NCBI GenBank assembly: GCA_900110595.1 | Contig: FOEZ01000008.1 | Coordinates: 124,001 to 188,000 of the forward strand | Direction of reading: 5' to 3' | Source of the DNA: Arthrobacter sp. OV608 | GTDB taxonomy: Bacteria > Actinomycetota > Actinomycetes > Actinomycetales > Micrococcaceae | Length of the DNA: 64,000 nt | Part shown: positions 19,152-31,756 of the stretch, one piece after another | Layout of the letters: the number at the start of each line of letters is the position of its first letter | Position numbering within the stretch: position 1 is the first letter of the stretch | Position numbers and translations under genes: made by a program | Notes under the pieces: generated by a model | The model's database searches: none | What the model saw: the letters and a program-made list of their open reading frames with translations, nothing else | Told to the model about the DNA's origin: nothing

Positions 19152-20012
19152 ATGCCTGAAACCAGCACCGGAAGGGATTCGGACGTGACCGGCACAGTGT
19201 ACGTCGGGGTCAGCACCAAGATGTACCTGGGTTACCGCGATTCCCTGGCTTGGCTGAAGCAGGTACGCAATGAAGTGGACTCCCGTCCGGCACTGGCGGC
19301 CGGGCGGGTAGTCCCGTTTGTGGTTCCCACCTTCCCGATACTTCCGGCAGCCGCCTCAATCCTGGCCGGATCACCGGTGCGCCTCGGTGCCCAAAATTGT
19401 GGATGGGCCGATGGGCCCTGGACAGGCGAGATTTCACCCGCGCTCCTCGCGGAGCTCGACGTCAGCCTGGTGGAGATTGGGCACGCTGAACGCCGCCGGT
19501 ATTTCGGTGAAGACAGCGTGCAGATCGCACGAAAGGTCCAGGCAGCGGATGCTGCCGGAGTTACACCGCTGCTGTGCGTGGGTGAGGAAACCTGCACTTC
19601 AGGAACTGAAGACGGGGTAACAGCTTCCGCTGCGTTCGTCTTCAGGCAAGTCGCCGACGCGGTGGACGGCGACTGGGCACTGGCGTCGCGGCTCATCCTT
19701 GCCTACGAGCCTGTCTGGGCAATCGGGGCAGCAGAACCGGCCGGCGCAGCCTACGTTTCCGCTGTAGTCCGTGTACTGCGGACCTTGCTCGACGTCCGCA
19801 GCGCGGAAGCCGGCGCAGCGCTGGGGAACCTGCCGATCATCTACGGCGGATCGGCAAAGCCAAGGCTCCTGCCCACGCTCGACGGCGTGTCGGGGCTCTT
19901 CCTTGGCAGGTTTGCCCATGACGCCGCAAACTTCGGCAAGGTGCTGGATGAGGCACTCGAGCTGGCAGATTCCGGTCTTTCTGCAACTCCCTTATGGGGG
20001 CAACGCGCTTAA
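19152..20012 (+). CDS. Triosephosphate isomerase-family protein (candidate L-erythrulose-1-phosphate isomerase)
   Basis: A 286-residue TIM-family isomerase. Catalytic residues are present: Lys23 (GVSTKMYLGY), His111 (EIGHAERRRYFGE), Glu186 (LAYEPVWAIG) and the phosphate loop IIYGGSAKP. In ordinary TpiA the first motif is GNWKMN; here Asn is replaced by Ser (STK). This divergence and the absence of glycolytic neighbours fit the EryH/LerI group, which isomerises L-erythrulose 1-phosphate to D-erythrulose 4-phosphate. The RpiB-like enzyme upstream would complete conversion to D-erythrose 4-phosphate. The gene is last in the operon and its stop overlaps the convergent prsW stop. Confidence 0.83.
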   Translation: MPETSTGRDSDVTGTVYVGVSTKMYLGYRDSLAWLKQVRNEVDSRPALAAGRVVPFVVPTFPILPAAASILAGSPVRLGAQNCGWADGPWTGEISPALLAELDVSLVEIGHAERRRYFGEDSVQIARKVQAADAAGVTPLLCVGEETCTSGTEDGVTASAAFVFRQVADAVDGDWALASRLILAYEPVWAIGAAEPAGAAYVSAVVRVLRTLLDVRSAEAGAALGNLPIIYGGSAKPRLLPTLDGVSGLFLGRFAHDAANFGKVLDEALELADSGLSATPLWGQRA

Positions 20013-21280
20013 CGCGCAACGGCGGCGCGCAGTGCCAGGATGCGCTGCAGCTGCTCCCGCTCCTCGGCCTGGTGGAGCTGGACATCGCGGCCGGTGAGGA
20101 TCCGCTGGCGGGTGTTGGCCAGTTGCGTGGCGGCTTTCATGAATTCCTTCATGTGCCGCTTCCGGCCGTAGCTGCCGGCCCAGTTCAACGCGGTCCGGCG
20201 GCCTCCGAAAGTGGCGAGCAGCTCCACTTCGGCCGGAGTGAACCAGCCTGCGGCGGAGTATTCGAGCAGGCGCTGGCGGGTCAGCCGTTTCTCCGCCACC
20301 CGCAGGAGGATGATGCCGCCCACGGCAAGGAAGAAGATGGGAACCTGCACCAGGATGTAGTCGAGCAGGAATCCCTGCCCCATGCTGTTCCACCGGTTGT
20401 GCAGGAACATGGCCGGCAGGAGCCCCAGGACAAAGGCTGCCACCGCGACGCCGGTGCCTCCGCGGCGGGCGGCGAACCCCATGACCAGCCCCGTGGTGCC
20501 GGTGAAGATCGCATGGGCGAAGGGGGACATCACGCCGCGCAGGAAAAACACCTGGGCGAAATCGCTGGCAGGGTTGGCCGATTCCGCGATGGCCCTGCCG
20601 AAGTACAGGATGTTCTCGGTAAAGGCGAAGCCGCCTGCGATCGTGAATGCGAACACCACTCCGTCAACGGGCCCGTCAAAGTGCCTTCTGGCCAGTATCA
20701 GCAGGAGCAGCAGTCCCAGGGATTTGGCGAACTCCTCCACGATGGGTGCCTGGACCGTGGCCATAAAGGTCTGCAGGTCCGCTTCATCGGAAAACTGGAA
20801 TCCCAGCACAAAAAACGGTTGGATCAGCAAGGTGACCGCGATGGATACTGCCGCGCCCCACGTAAAGGCAAAGTACAGGAGCCGCTTTGGCTCGGGTTCC
20901 CATTTGTCGATGACATAGACCGCCAGGAGGACTGCGGACAGGGGGATCAGGGAGGCCAGGAAACCAATCAGGAACCCCGGCGCACCCGTATTCGACAACA
21001 GGAACGGCACCACCAGGAAGAGGCTGAGGAAGGCGAGGGCGCTGCCGCCGATGGACAGGGCAACGAGGCTCCCGCCCCGGGCCCGGCCCGCCCGCATCAC
21101 CGACTCCTGCGGCGGGACCAGGCCCTGCACCGGACGGCCCTGATGGCCCGGTGCCGATTGATAGTTTCCGGGCTGGACCTGGCCCATCCAGGTGGGATTT
21201 GCTTCGCGGGGCAGCGGCGTGCCGCCGCTGAAGGGATCTTCGGGCGGTCCGGACGCCGGGAAGCGGGGATGCATCGACAT
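20009..21280 (-). CDS. PrsW-family intramembrane metalloprotease-like protein
   Basis: A 423-residue membrane protein with about eight to nine hydrophobic helices. It carries the PrsW (CPBP-related) motifs in order: DKWEPEPKRLL, EEFAKSLGLLL (EExxK), FAFTENILYFG (FxxxEN) and HAIFTGTTGLV (HxxxxxG), the predicted metal-binding protease core. The N-terminal part is Pro/Gly-rich and cytoplasmic. Two starts are possible: ATG at 21280 (MSMHPRF, chosen) and ATG at 21382, which would add 34 Arg-rich residues; neither has a strong Shine-Dalgarno sequence. It is divergent from pyrR and convergent with the tpiA-like gene. The substrate is unknown; B. subtilis PrsW cleaves an anti-sigma factor. Confidence 0.83.
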   Translation of the reverse strand: MSMHPRFPASGPPEDPFSGGTPLPREANPTWMGQVQPGNYQSAPGHQGRPVQGLVPPQESVMRAGRARGGSLVALSIGGSALAFLSLFLVVPFLLSNTGAPGFLIGFLASLIPLSAVLLAVYVIDKWEPEPKRLLYFAFTWGAAVSIAVTLLIQPFFVLGFQFSDEADLQTFMATVQAPIVEEFAKSLGLLLLLILARRHFDGPVDGVVFAFTIAGGFAFTENILYFGRAIAESANPASDFAQVFFLRGVMSPFAHAIFTGTTGLVMGFAARRGGTGVAVAAFVLGLLPAMFLHNRWNSMGQGFLLDYILVQVPIFFLAVGGIILLRVAEKRLTRQRLLEYSAAGWFTPAEVELLATFGGRRTALNWAGSYGRKRHMKEFMKAATQLANTRQRILTGRDVQLHQAEEREQLQRILALRAAVAR

Positions 21281-21423
21281 ATCCGAAAGCCTAGGTGCCT
21301 CCCGCCGCACCTCCAAGGATGCAGCCCGGGAGCGGCGGGGAGTGTGACCAGCACCGCCTCCCTCCGGCACGGGTGCCGCCATGCCCGTGTGGTAATTTTG
21401 AGACGCACATGATCCTTTTTTAA

Positions 21424-21445
21424 TTCCGTCCTGTGAGGCGGGGAA
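21424..21445 (+). promoter_or_regulatory. Putative PyrR-binding hairpin in the pyr operon leader
   Basis: GTCCTGTGAGGC (21428-21439) matches the PyrR-binding loop consensus RUCCNGNGAGGY. It is flanked by TTCC (21424-21427) and GGAA (21442-21445), which can pair. It lies directly before the Shine-Dalgarno sequence (21443-21451) and TTG start of pyrR. PyrR with UMP bound would cover the ribosome site, as described for mycobacterial pyr operons. This is a pattern match by eye. Confidence 0.55.
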
Positions 21446-21459
21446 AGGGGAGACGAGCG

Positions 21460-22047
21460 TTGACTTCTGTCACCAGCGCACCGGTTCCAGCCAGGGTTGT
21501 CCTCAGCCAGGCGGACATTGACCGGGCCCTCACTCGTATCGCCCATGAGATCCTCGAGGCCAACAAGGGCTCCCAGGACCTGGTCCTGCTCGGCATTCCA
21601 CGCCGCGGTTACCCGCTGGCCGCCCGGCTCGCCCAAAAGATCGCCGCTGCGGATCCCTCCGTGGACGCCGCAGCCATCACCGGCCAGCTCGATGTCACCA
21701 TGTTCCGTGACGACCTCTCGCACCAGGGCACGCGCCCGCCGTACCCCACCAAGCTGCCCCGCACAGGCATCGACAACAAAGTAGTAGTCCTCATTGACGA
21801 CGTCCTGTACTCAGGCCGCACCATCCGCGCCGCCCTGGACGCCCTCGTGGACCTGGGCCGGCCCCGCATCGTGCGGCTCGCTGTCCTCATTGACCGCGGC
21901 CACCGCGAGCTCCCCATCCGGGCAGACCACGTAGGCAAAAACCTGCCCACCTCCTCCGCGGAGAAAGTCCGCGTCCGGCTCGAGGAAACGGACACGGCCC
22001 CCGGCGGCACCCCCGTCAACGAAGTAGTGATCGAGGGCCGCTCGTGA
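21460..22047 (+). CDS. pyrR: Bifunctional pyr operon regulator / uracil phosphoribosyltransferase
   Basis: A 195-residue PRTase-fold RNA-binding regulator of pyrimidine synthesis. It has [18 protein letters not shown], the PRPP loop [19 protein letters not shown] and [20 protein letters not shown]. An in-frame GTG at 21433 is rejected because it falls inside the putative PyrR-binding loop; the TTG at 21460 has AAAGGGGAG 8 bases upstream and gives the usual N-terminus. The stop overlaps the pyrB GTG by 4 bases. It heads the operon pyrR-pyrB-pyrC-(membrane protein)-carA-carB-pyrF. Confidence 0.92.
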   Translation: MTSVTSAPVPARVVLSQADIDRALTRIAHEILEANKGSQDLVLLGIPRRGYPLAARLAQKIAAADPSVDAAAITGQLDVTMFRDDLSHQGTRPPYPTKLPRTGIDNKVVVLIDDVLYSGRTIRAALDALVDLGRPRIVRLAVLIDRGHRELPIRADHVGKNLPTSSAEKVRVRLEETDTAPGGTPVNEVVIEGRS

Positions 22048-23066
22048 AGCATCTCCTCTCCACCGAAGACCTGAGCCTGGCCAACGCCATCCGCATCCTC
22101 GACACCGCCGAGGAAATGGCTGCCGTGGGCGACCGCGAAGTCAAGAAACTGCCCGCCCTGCGCGGCCGCACGGTGGTGAACCTCTTTTTCGAGGACTCCA
22201 CCCGCACCCGCATCTCCTTCGAAGCCGCCGCCAAGCGGCTCTCGGCGGACGTCATCAACTTCGCCGCGAAGGGTTCTTCCGTCTCCAAGGGGGAGTCCCT
22301 GAAGGACACAGCCCAGACGCTGTCCGCGATGGGCGCGGACGCCGTCGTCATCCGGCACTGGGCCTCCGGGGCGCCGCACCGGCTGGCCTCAACCGACTGG
22401 ATCGATGCCGCCGTCATCAACGCCGGCGACGGCACGCACGAACACCCCACCCAGGCGCTGCTTGATGCGTTCACCATGCGCCGCCACTGGGCCCGCCTGG
22501 CCGGCACCGGCTCGGAAGGTGCAGACCTCAAGGGAATGCGCGTTGCCATCGCCGGCGACGTCCTGCACTCCCGCGTGGCCCGTTCCAACGTCTGGCTCCT
22601 GCGCACCCTCGGCGCCGAGGTCACCCTGGTGGCGCCACCGACCCTGCTGCCCATCGGCGTCGAAAAATGGCCCTGCAGGGTCAGCTACAACATGGACGAA
22701 ACCCTCGAGCAAGGCGTCGACGCCGTGATGATGCTCCGCGTGCAGGGCGAACGCATGAACGCCTCCTTCTTCCCCAGCACCCGGGAGTACTCGCGCCGGT
22801 GGGGCTTCGACGACAACCGGCTTCACGCGCTGGACACCCTGGGCATGAAGGACACCATCATCATGCATCCCGGCCCGATGAACCGGGGCCTGGAAATTTC
22901 CGCGGCCGCCGCCGATTCCCCCCGCTCCACCGTCCTGGCCCAGGTCCGCAACGGCGTGTCCGTGCGGATGGCCGCCCTGTACCTGCTGCTCTCCGGGGAC
23001 ACCCGCGAACCAGCCGCCCCCGCCCTGGCGTATGCCGGCACCCATTCCACCAAGGAGAGCAACTGA
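22044..23066 (+). CDS. pyrB: Aspartate carbamoyltransferase catalytic subunit
   Basis: A 340-residue enzyme that joins carbamoyl phosphate and aspartate to N-carbamoyl-aspartate. The carbamoyl-phosphate motif [19 protein letters not shown], the SxxKGES loop ([12 protein letters not shown]) and HPGPMNRG near the C-terminus are present. There is no pyrI regulatory subunit, as usual for actinobacteria. The GTG start overlaps pyrR and the stop overlaps the pyrC start (TGATG). Confidence 0.94.
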   Translation: MKHLLSTEDLSLANAIRILDTAEEMAAVGDREVKKLPALRGRTVVNLFFEDSTRTRISFEAAAKRLSADVINFAAKGSSVSKGESLKDTAQTLSAMGADAVVIRHWASGAPHRLASTDWIDAAVINAGDGTHEHPTQALLDAFTMRRHWARLAGTGSEGADLKGMRVAIAGDVLHSRVARSNVWLLRTLGAEVTLVAPPTLLPIGVEKWPCRVSYNMDETLEQGVDAVMMLRVQGERMNASFFPSTREYSRRWGFDDNRLHALDTLGMKDTIIMHPGPMNRGLEISAAAADSPRSTVLAQVRNGVSVRMAALYLLLSGDTREPAAPALAYAGTHSTKESN

Positions 23067-24400
23067 TGGCAGCCAACACCGGAACCTATCTGATCCGCGG
23101 CGCCTCGCTCCTGGGCGGCGAACCGGCGGACGTGCTGATCCGCGACGGCGTGATCGCCGAAACGGGCACCGGCCTCTCGGATGACGGTGCCACCGTCATC
23201 GACGCCGCCGGCCTGGTGGCGCTGCCGGGCATGGTGGACGTGCACACCCACCTCCGCGAGCCCGGCCGCGAGGACGCCGAGACCGTCGAAACCGGAACCC
23301 GGGCCGCCGCGCTCGGCGGATACACCGCCGTCCATGCCATGGCCAACAGCACTCCGGTGGCGGATACCGCCGGCGTGGTGGAGCAGGTCTACAGCCTGGG
23401 ACAGGCAGCCGGCTGGGTGGACGTGCGCCCGGTGGGCGCCGTCACCGTGGGCCTCGCCGGCGAGCAGCTTGCCGAACTGGGAGCCATGGCCGATTCCCGC
23501 GCCCGGGTCCGGATGTTCTCCGACGACGGCATCTGTGTCCACGATCCCGTGCTGATGCGCCGTGCGCTGGAGTACGTCAAGGCATTCGACGGCGTGGTGG
23601 CCCAGCACGCCCAGGAACCGCGCCTGACCGCCGGTGCCCAGATGAACGAAGGCGAAGTCTCCGCCGTCCTGGGACTCACCGGCTGGCCCGCGGTGGCCGA
23701 GGAAAGCATCATCGCCCGCGACGTATTGCTGGCCCAGCACGTCGGCTCCCGGCTCCACGTCTGCCACGTCTCCACCGCGGGTTCAGTGGAAATCATCCGG
23801 TGGGCCAAGCAGCGCGGCATCAACGTCACGGCAGAGGTCACCCCGCACCACCTGCTGCTGACCGATGACCTGGTCCGCAGCTACGACCCCGTGTACAAGG
23901 TCAACCCGCCGCTGCGCACTGACGCCGACGTCCAGGCCCTGCGCGCCGGCCTCGCAGACGGAACCATCGACGTCGTCGGTACCGACCACGCACCCCACCC
24001 CAGCGAGCACAAGGAATGCGAGTGGGCCCAGGCCGCCATGGGCATGACCGGGCTGGAAACTGCGCTGTCCGTAGTGCAGCACACCATGATCGAAACCGGC
24101 CTGATCAGCTGGGCTGACTTCGCCCGGGTCACCTCTGCAGCTGCCGCGAAGATCGGCCGGCTCGAGGACCAGGGCCGGCCGCTGGAAGCGGGGGAGCCCG
24201 CCAACATCATCCTGGTGGATCGCGCCGCGCGGTGGACGGTCGAGCCCGCAAAGATGGCCACCATGGGGCGGAACTCCCCGTTCAAAGGCATGGAGCTGCC
24301 CGGCAAGGTGGTGGCCACCTTCTTCAAGGGCCACCCCACCGTGCTGGACGGCAAGCTCAACACCCCGTACCCGCACGCCGCGTCCGTGGGCGCCGCCTGA
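23066..24400 (+). CDS. pyrC: Dihydroorotase
   Basis: A 444-residue class I dihydroorotase (amidohydrolase barrel) that closes carbamoyl-aspartate to dihydroorotate. The metal site begins with [15 protein letters not shown]; further ligands lie in [27 protein letters not shown] and VGTDHAPHP. The ATG at 23066 overlaps the pyrB stop; a much longer frame that begins inside pyrB is an artefact. The next gene starts in its stop codon (TGATG). Confidence 0.93.
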   Translation: MAANTGTYLIRGASLLGGEPADVLIRDGVIAETGTGLSDDGATVIDAAGLVALPGMVDVHTHLREPGREDAETVETGTRAAALGGYTAVHAMANSTPVADTAGVVEQVYSLGQAAGWVDVRPVGAVTVGLAGEQLAELGAMADSRARVRMFSDDGICVHDPVLMRRALEYVKAFDGVVAQHAQEPRLTAGAQMNEGEVSAVLGLTGWPAVAEESIIARDVLLAQHVGSRLHVCHVSTAGSVEIIRWAKQRGINVTAEVTPHHLLLTDDLVRSYDPVYKVNPPLRTDADVQALRAGLADGTIDVVGTDHAPHPSEHKECEWAQAAMGMTGLETALSVVQHTMIETGLISWADFARVTSAAAAKIGRLEDQGRPLEAGEPANIILVDRAARWTVEPAKMATMGRNSPFKGMELPGKVVATFFKGHPTVLDGKLNTPYPHAASVGAA

Positions 24401-24921
24401 TGGACACCCAGCTGCTCTCGCTGGTCATCACGCTGACCCTGATCGCTATCGCCTTCGTCCTCATCGGGCTGGGCTGGCGGAACCGCCTAAGGCGCCAGGC
24501 CGACGTCGAACAGTTGCCGATGGTGCCCGAAGCGCCGGGGGAGCCGATCGTCAGTGCCGAGGGGCAGTACGTCGCATCCACCACCGGCGGTGACTGGCTG
24601 GACCGGATCGCCGTGCACGGGCTCGGCATCCGGACCAACGCCACGCTGGAGGTCTACCCGCACGGCGTACTCTTTGACCGGGCAGGGGCGCCGGCGCTGT
24701 ACATTCCCGCGGCAACCCTCACCGGGGTACGGCTGGACAGCGGCATGGCCGGCAAGTTCGTGGAGAAGGACGGCCTCCTGGTCCTGGCGTGGAGGCACGG
24801 CAGCCACGAGCTGGACACCGGCTTCCGGACCCGCCGCGCAGAGGACAGGAACGTGCTTTTCGCAGCACTTCAGGAATTGATTTCTTCGGCCCCCGCGGCT
24901 GATGCCAATAGTGGAAAGTAA
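24400..24921 (+). CDS. Membrane-anchored PH-like domain protein inside the pyr operon
   Basis: A 173-residue protein with one N-terminal membrane helix (about 6-26, [21 protein letters not shown]), a basic stop-transfer segment, and a cytoplasmic beta-rich domain ([49 protein letters not shown]). The domain resembles the small bacterial PH-like folds annotated in actinobacterial pyr operons. The ATG overlaps the pyrC stop and carA begins 4 bases after its stop, so it is fully embedded in the operon. The function is unknown; a link between pyrimidine synthesis and the membrane is speculation. Confidence 0.8.
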   Translation: MDTQLLSLVITLTLIAIAFVLIGLGWRNRLRRQADVEQLPMVPEAPGEPIVSAEGQYVASTTGGDWLDRIAVHGLGIRTNATLEVYPHGVLFDRAGAPALYIPAATLTGVRLDSGMAGKFVEKDGLLVLAWRHGSHELDTGFRTRRAEDRNVLFAALQELISSAPAADANSGK

Positions 24922-24925
24922 GCAA

Positions 24926-26193
24926 GTGACAACAAACACCGCAGTATCCGCCCCAGTTTCCGCTCCTGCTGCGCTCGTCCTCGAAGACGGCCGCATCTTC
25001 CGCGGAAGCAGCTACGGCGCCACCGGCACCGCCCTGGGCGAGGCAGTCTTCGCCACCGGCATGACCGGCTACCAGGAAACCATCACCGACCCCTCCTACG
25101 CCCGCCAGCTGGTAGTGCAGACCGCACCGCACATCGGCAACACCGGCGTGAACAATGACGACGCCGAGTCCCGCCGCATTTGGGTGGCCGGCTACATCGT
25201 CCGCGACGCTGCCCGCCGCCCGTCCAACTGGCGCTCCGAGCGCTCCCTGGACGAAGAACTCGTGGCCCAGGGCATCGTGGGCATCCAGGGCGTGGACACG
25301 CGCGCCATCACCCGCCATCTCCGCGAGCACAAGACCATGCGCGCCGGAATCTTCTCCGGCGAAGCCGCGCAGGCCACGGACAAGGAACTGCTCGACGCCG
25401 TGCTGGCCAGCGCCCCGATGGAAGGCTCCCGCCTGGCCGAGGAAGTCAGCGTGGACGAGGCGTACGTCGTGGAACCGAAGGACCACGGCTGGGACGGCGA
25501 ACCCCGGTTCAGCATCGCCGCGATTGACCTCGGCATCAAGGCCATGACCCCCGTACGGTTCGCAGAGCGCGGCGTCCGCGTCCATGTGCTCCCCGCCACC
25601 GCCACCCTCGAGGACGTCAAGGCCGTCAACCCGGACGGTTTCTTTATGTCCAACGGCCCCGGCGACCCCGCCACCGCCGACACCCAGGTCAAGCTCCTCC
25701 GCTCCGTCCTGGACGAAAAGCTGCCGTACTTCGGCATCTGCTTCGGCAACCAGATCCTGGGCCGCGCCCTGGGCTTTGGCACCTACAAGCTGCGCTACGG
25801 CCACCGCGGCATCAACCAGCCCGTCATGGACCGCCGCACCGGCAAGGTGGAGATCACCTCGCAGAACCACGGCTTCGCCGTGGATGCACCGCTCGACGGC
25901 GCCACCCAGGCTCCCGAGGCACGCTACGGACGCGTCGAGGTCAGCCACGTCAGCCTGAACGACGACGTCGTGGAAGGCCTGGCCTGCCTGGACATCCCCG
26001 CCTTCTCGGTGCAGTACCACCCGGAGGCCGCGGCCGGACCGCACGACGCCGCCTACCTGTTCGACCGCTTCATCGACCTGATGGAGGGCACCCGGGACGG
26101 TAAAACCGCCAACCTGTCCAAGGACCCGGTGGACTCCGCACATTCAGCCGGCGCTGAACACAAAAACGACAACAAGACTGAGGACAAGAAGTA

Positions 26194-26194
<1 letters not shown>
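24926..26194 (+). CDS. carA: Carbamoyl-phosphate synthase small (glutaminase) subunit
   Basis: A 422-residue glutamine amidotransferase subunit supplying ammonia to CarB. The N-terminal domain has [18 protein letters not shown]. The class I glutaminase triad is in [12 protein letters not shown] (Cys nucleophile) and the His/Glu of [11 protein letters not shown]. The GTG at 24926 was chosen, since the earlier ATG at 24902 overlaps the previous gene. The stop overlaps the carB start (TAATG). Confidence 0.93.
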
Positions 26195-29500
<3,306 letters not shown>

Positions 29501-29508
<8 letters not shown>

Positions 29509-30373
29509 GCAGGCAGCAGCGTCCGCGCAAGTGCAAGGCCGGGAGTCCTTCGGCTCCCGGCTCGGCGCCGCCATGGCCGCCCGAGGCCCGCTGTGCGTTG
29601 GAATTGACCCGCACCCGTCCCTGCTGTCCGCGTGGGGCCTGAAGGACGACGTCGACGGCCTCCGTGCGTTTTCCCTGACGGTCCTGGAAGCGGTGGCTTC
29701 CCTCGCTGCCGCCGTCAAGCCGCAGGTGGCGCTCTACGAGCGCCACGGATCCGCCGGGATTGCCGTCCTGGAGGAAGTCCTTGCCATTGCCCGGGATGAG
29801 TCCGTGCTGACCATTGCCGACGCAAAGCGGGGCGACATCGGATCCACCATGGCTGCCTACGCCGACGCGTGGCTCCGCGACGGTTCCCCGCTGGCCGCCG
29901 ACTCGGTAACCCTGAGCCCCTATTTGGGCTTCGAATCATTGCGTCCGGCCCTGGACCTCGCGGCCGAAACCGGCCGCGGCGTATTTGTCCTGGCTCTGAC
30001 CTCCAACCCCGAAGGGCCGTCGGTCCAGCACGTCGGGGGAGCGGATTCCGTGGCCCGCCGCATTGCCCATGCAGCCGGCGGGGAAAACCGCCGTTACCCC
30101 GGCGATCTGGGTTCTGTGGGACTGGTGGTCGGCGCGACGGTGGGCTCCGCCCTGGCGGACCTTGACGTGGACCTCGCGGCCATGCGCGGACCCATCCTGG
30201 CGCCGGGCCTCGGCGCACAGGGCGCCACGCCGGCCCATCTGCGCGCCACCTTCGGCAACGCCTATGGCCAGGTACTGGGAACGTCCAGCCGGGAGATCCT
30301 CTCGGCCGGCCCCAAACGGCAGGAACTGCGGGACGCCGCCCAGCGGACCCTCGACGGATTGCGCGGCGAATAG
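29501..30373 (+). CDS. pyrF: Orotidine 5'-phosphate decarboxylase (type 2)
   Basis: A 290-residue barrel enzyme making UMP from OMP. The core motif [18 protein letters not shown] carries the catalytic Lys and Asp, and [12 protein letters not shown] and [11 protein letters not shown] form the phosphate site, as in the longer type 2 family of actinobacteria. The true ATG at 29501 overlaps the carB end by 8 bases; upstream in-frame sequence lies inside carB. It is the last pyrimidine gene, so pyrD must lie elsewhere. Confidence 0.93.
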
Positions 30374-30396
30374 GGGGAGCCGTTTCCCCTGATCCA

Positions 30397-30425
30397 TTGA
30401 TTCGAGCAGCACCAAAGGGTAGTTT
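30397..30425 (+). promoter_or_regulatory. Possible promoter of mihF
   Basis: TTGATT (30397-30402) and TAGTTT (30420-30425) are separated by 17 bases in the 113-base gap between pyrF and mihF. The matches to the consensus are 4/6 and 3/6, so this is tentative. Confidence 0.3.
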
Positions 30426-30486
30426 CAGGACAAGTCCAAGGGCGGCCGCCCCTGGACGTAACCGCCGAGATCCGGGGGTGCCACCC

Positions 30487-30804
30487 ATGGTGCTTCGACC
30501 CTTATCCGCGTCCGAGCGTACAGACGCCCTGAACAAAGCGGCGGCAGCCAGGGCCACCCGCGCGGCGGCCAAGGAAAGCCTGAAGAACCGCGAGCGGTCC
30601 GCGGCCGAGATCATCAACTCGGCCATGGAAGACGAAGCCATGGCGCGGATGAAGGTCTCGGAGTTGCTGGAGGCTTTGCCCGGCATCGGCAAAGTCCGGG
30701 CCGCCGCCATCATGAAGCAACTGGGCATTGCGGCTTCCCGCAGGCTCCGCGGCCTCGGCATCCACCAGCGCCGGGCGCTGGTAGATTTTATAGACGAGAA
30801 CTAG
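30487..30804 (+). CDS. mihF: Actinobacterial integration host factor (mIHF-type nucleoid protein)
   Basis: A 105-residue nucleoid-associated protein of the mIHF family, unrelated in fold to HU/IHF. It has a basic N-terminal helix (ALNKAAAARATRAAAKESLKNR), then the DNA-binding core MKVSELLEALPGIGKVRAAAIMKQLGI with a helix-hairpin-helix-like GIGK turn, and RRLRGLGIHQRRALVDF. It is essential in mycobacteria. The ATG at 30487 has GGGGG 9 bases upstream; a frame from 30397 would cross the putative promoter. Its position between pyrF and gmk is conserved in actinobacteria. Confidence 0.88.
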   Translation: MVLRPLSASERTDALNKAAAARATRAAAKESLKNRERSAAEIINSAMEDEAMARMKVSELLEALPGIGKVRAAAIMKQLGIAASRRLRGLGIHQRRALVDFIDEN

Positions 30805-30849
30805 GGCTGGCTCCGGCCGCCTTCCCCGAAATCCGGCATAAAGGAATAC

Positions 30850-31446
30850 GTGAGCAAAAAACCTGGACTGACAGTCCTCGCAGGTCCGACGGCTGTTGGC
30901 AAAGGCACCGTGTCCACCTTCATCCGGGACAACTACCCGGAGGTCTGGTTGTCCGTATCAGCCACCACCCGGGCCCCCCGGCCGGGTGAAATCGACGGCG
31001 TCCACTACTTCTTCAAATCCAAGGAGGAGTTCGAGCGGCTCGTAGCGGACGGCGAGCTCCTGGAGTGGGCCGTGGTCCATGGCCAGAACACATACGGCAC
31101 CCTGAAAAGCACCGTGAACCAGGCCATCGCCGAGGGACGCTCCGTGCTGCTGGAGATCGACCTGCAGGGTGCGCGCCAGGTCAAGGCCGCCGTTCCGGAC
31201 GCCCAGTTCGTTTTCCTCGCGCCCCCCAGCTGGGACGAAATGGTCCGCCGGCTGGTGGGCCGCGGCACCGAAACCCCCGAGGAACAGCAGCGCCGGCTGG
31301 AAACCGCTAAACTGGAGCTTGCTGCTGAACCGGAGTTCGACCATACCGTCATCAATGACGACGTTCGCCGGGCGGCGGACGAGCTTGTTTCACTCATGGG
31401 GCTGACCCCGCATCCGCATGGAGCGCGGGAAGCGTCAGCCCGCTAG
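30850..31446 (+). CDS. gmk: Guanylate kinase
   Basis: A 198-residue kinase converting GMP to GDP. P-loop [12 protein letters not shown]-binding region [21 protein letters not shown] with the conserved Ser/Arg/Tyr; [13 protein letters not shown] and [12 protein letters not shown] follow as usual. GTG start with AAAGGA 5 bases upstream. It is followed after 15 bases by rpoZ, the standard gmk-rpoZ pair. Confidence 0.94.
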   Translation: MSKKPGLTVLAGPTAVGKGTVSTFIRDNYPEVWLSVSATTRAPRPGEIDGVHYFFKSKEEFERLVADGELLEWAVVHGQNTYGTLKSTVNQAIAEGRSVLLEIDLQGARQVKAAVPDAQFVFLAPPSWDEMVRRLVGRGTETPEEQQRRLETAKLELAAEPEFDHTVINDDVRRAADELVSLMGLTPHPHGAREASAR

Positions 31447-31461
31447 GAATTTGGAGAATTC

Positions 31462-31722
31462 GTGTCCACGAACCTTGAAGGCATCATCAACCCGCCGATC
31501 GACTCGCTGCTCGAGGCAGCCGATTCCAAGTACGGCCTGGTGATCTTTGGTGCCAAGCGTGCTCGTCAGATCAACGCCTACTACGCCCAGCTGCACGAGG
31601 GCCTCTTCGAGTACGTCGGCCCGCTGGTTGACACCAAGCTAAACGAAAAGTCGCTGTCTATCGCCCTGCGCGAGATCAACGAAGGCAAGCTGGTTTCCAC
31701 GCCGATCGAAGCCGCGGAGTAA
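31462..31722 (+). CDS. rpoZ: RNA polymerase omega subunit
   Basis: An 86-residue omega subunit that helps fold and hold the beta' subunit. The conserved core is [32 protein letters not shown], and the C-terminus has [19 protein letters not shown] start with TTGGAGA 6 bases upstream. It lies in the gmk-rpoZ-coaBC-metK order typical of actinobacteria. Confidence 0.93.
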   Translation: MSTNLEGIINPPIDSLLEAADSKYGLVIFGAKRARQINAYYAQLHEGLFEYVGPLVDTKLNEKSLSIALREINEGKLVSTPIEAAE

Positions 31723-31756
31723 TCCTGCCGCCTGAGGTGCTGTTGACGGAGGTCAC

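Noticed and set aside
20009..20012. Overlap of the tpiA-like and prsW stop codons as a regulatory feature
   Set aside because: Convergent genes with touching ends are common in compact genomes; no hairpin or motif is present.
19994..21412. A 472-codon plus-strand frame opposite prsW
   Set aside because: The minus strand encodes a clear PrsW membrane protein with ordered motifs; the plus frame is Gln/Glu/Gly-rich noise.
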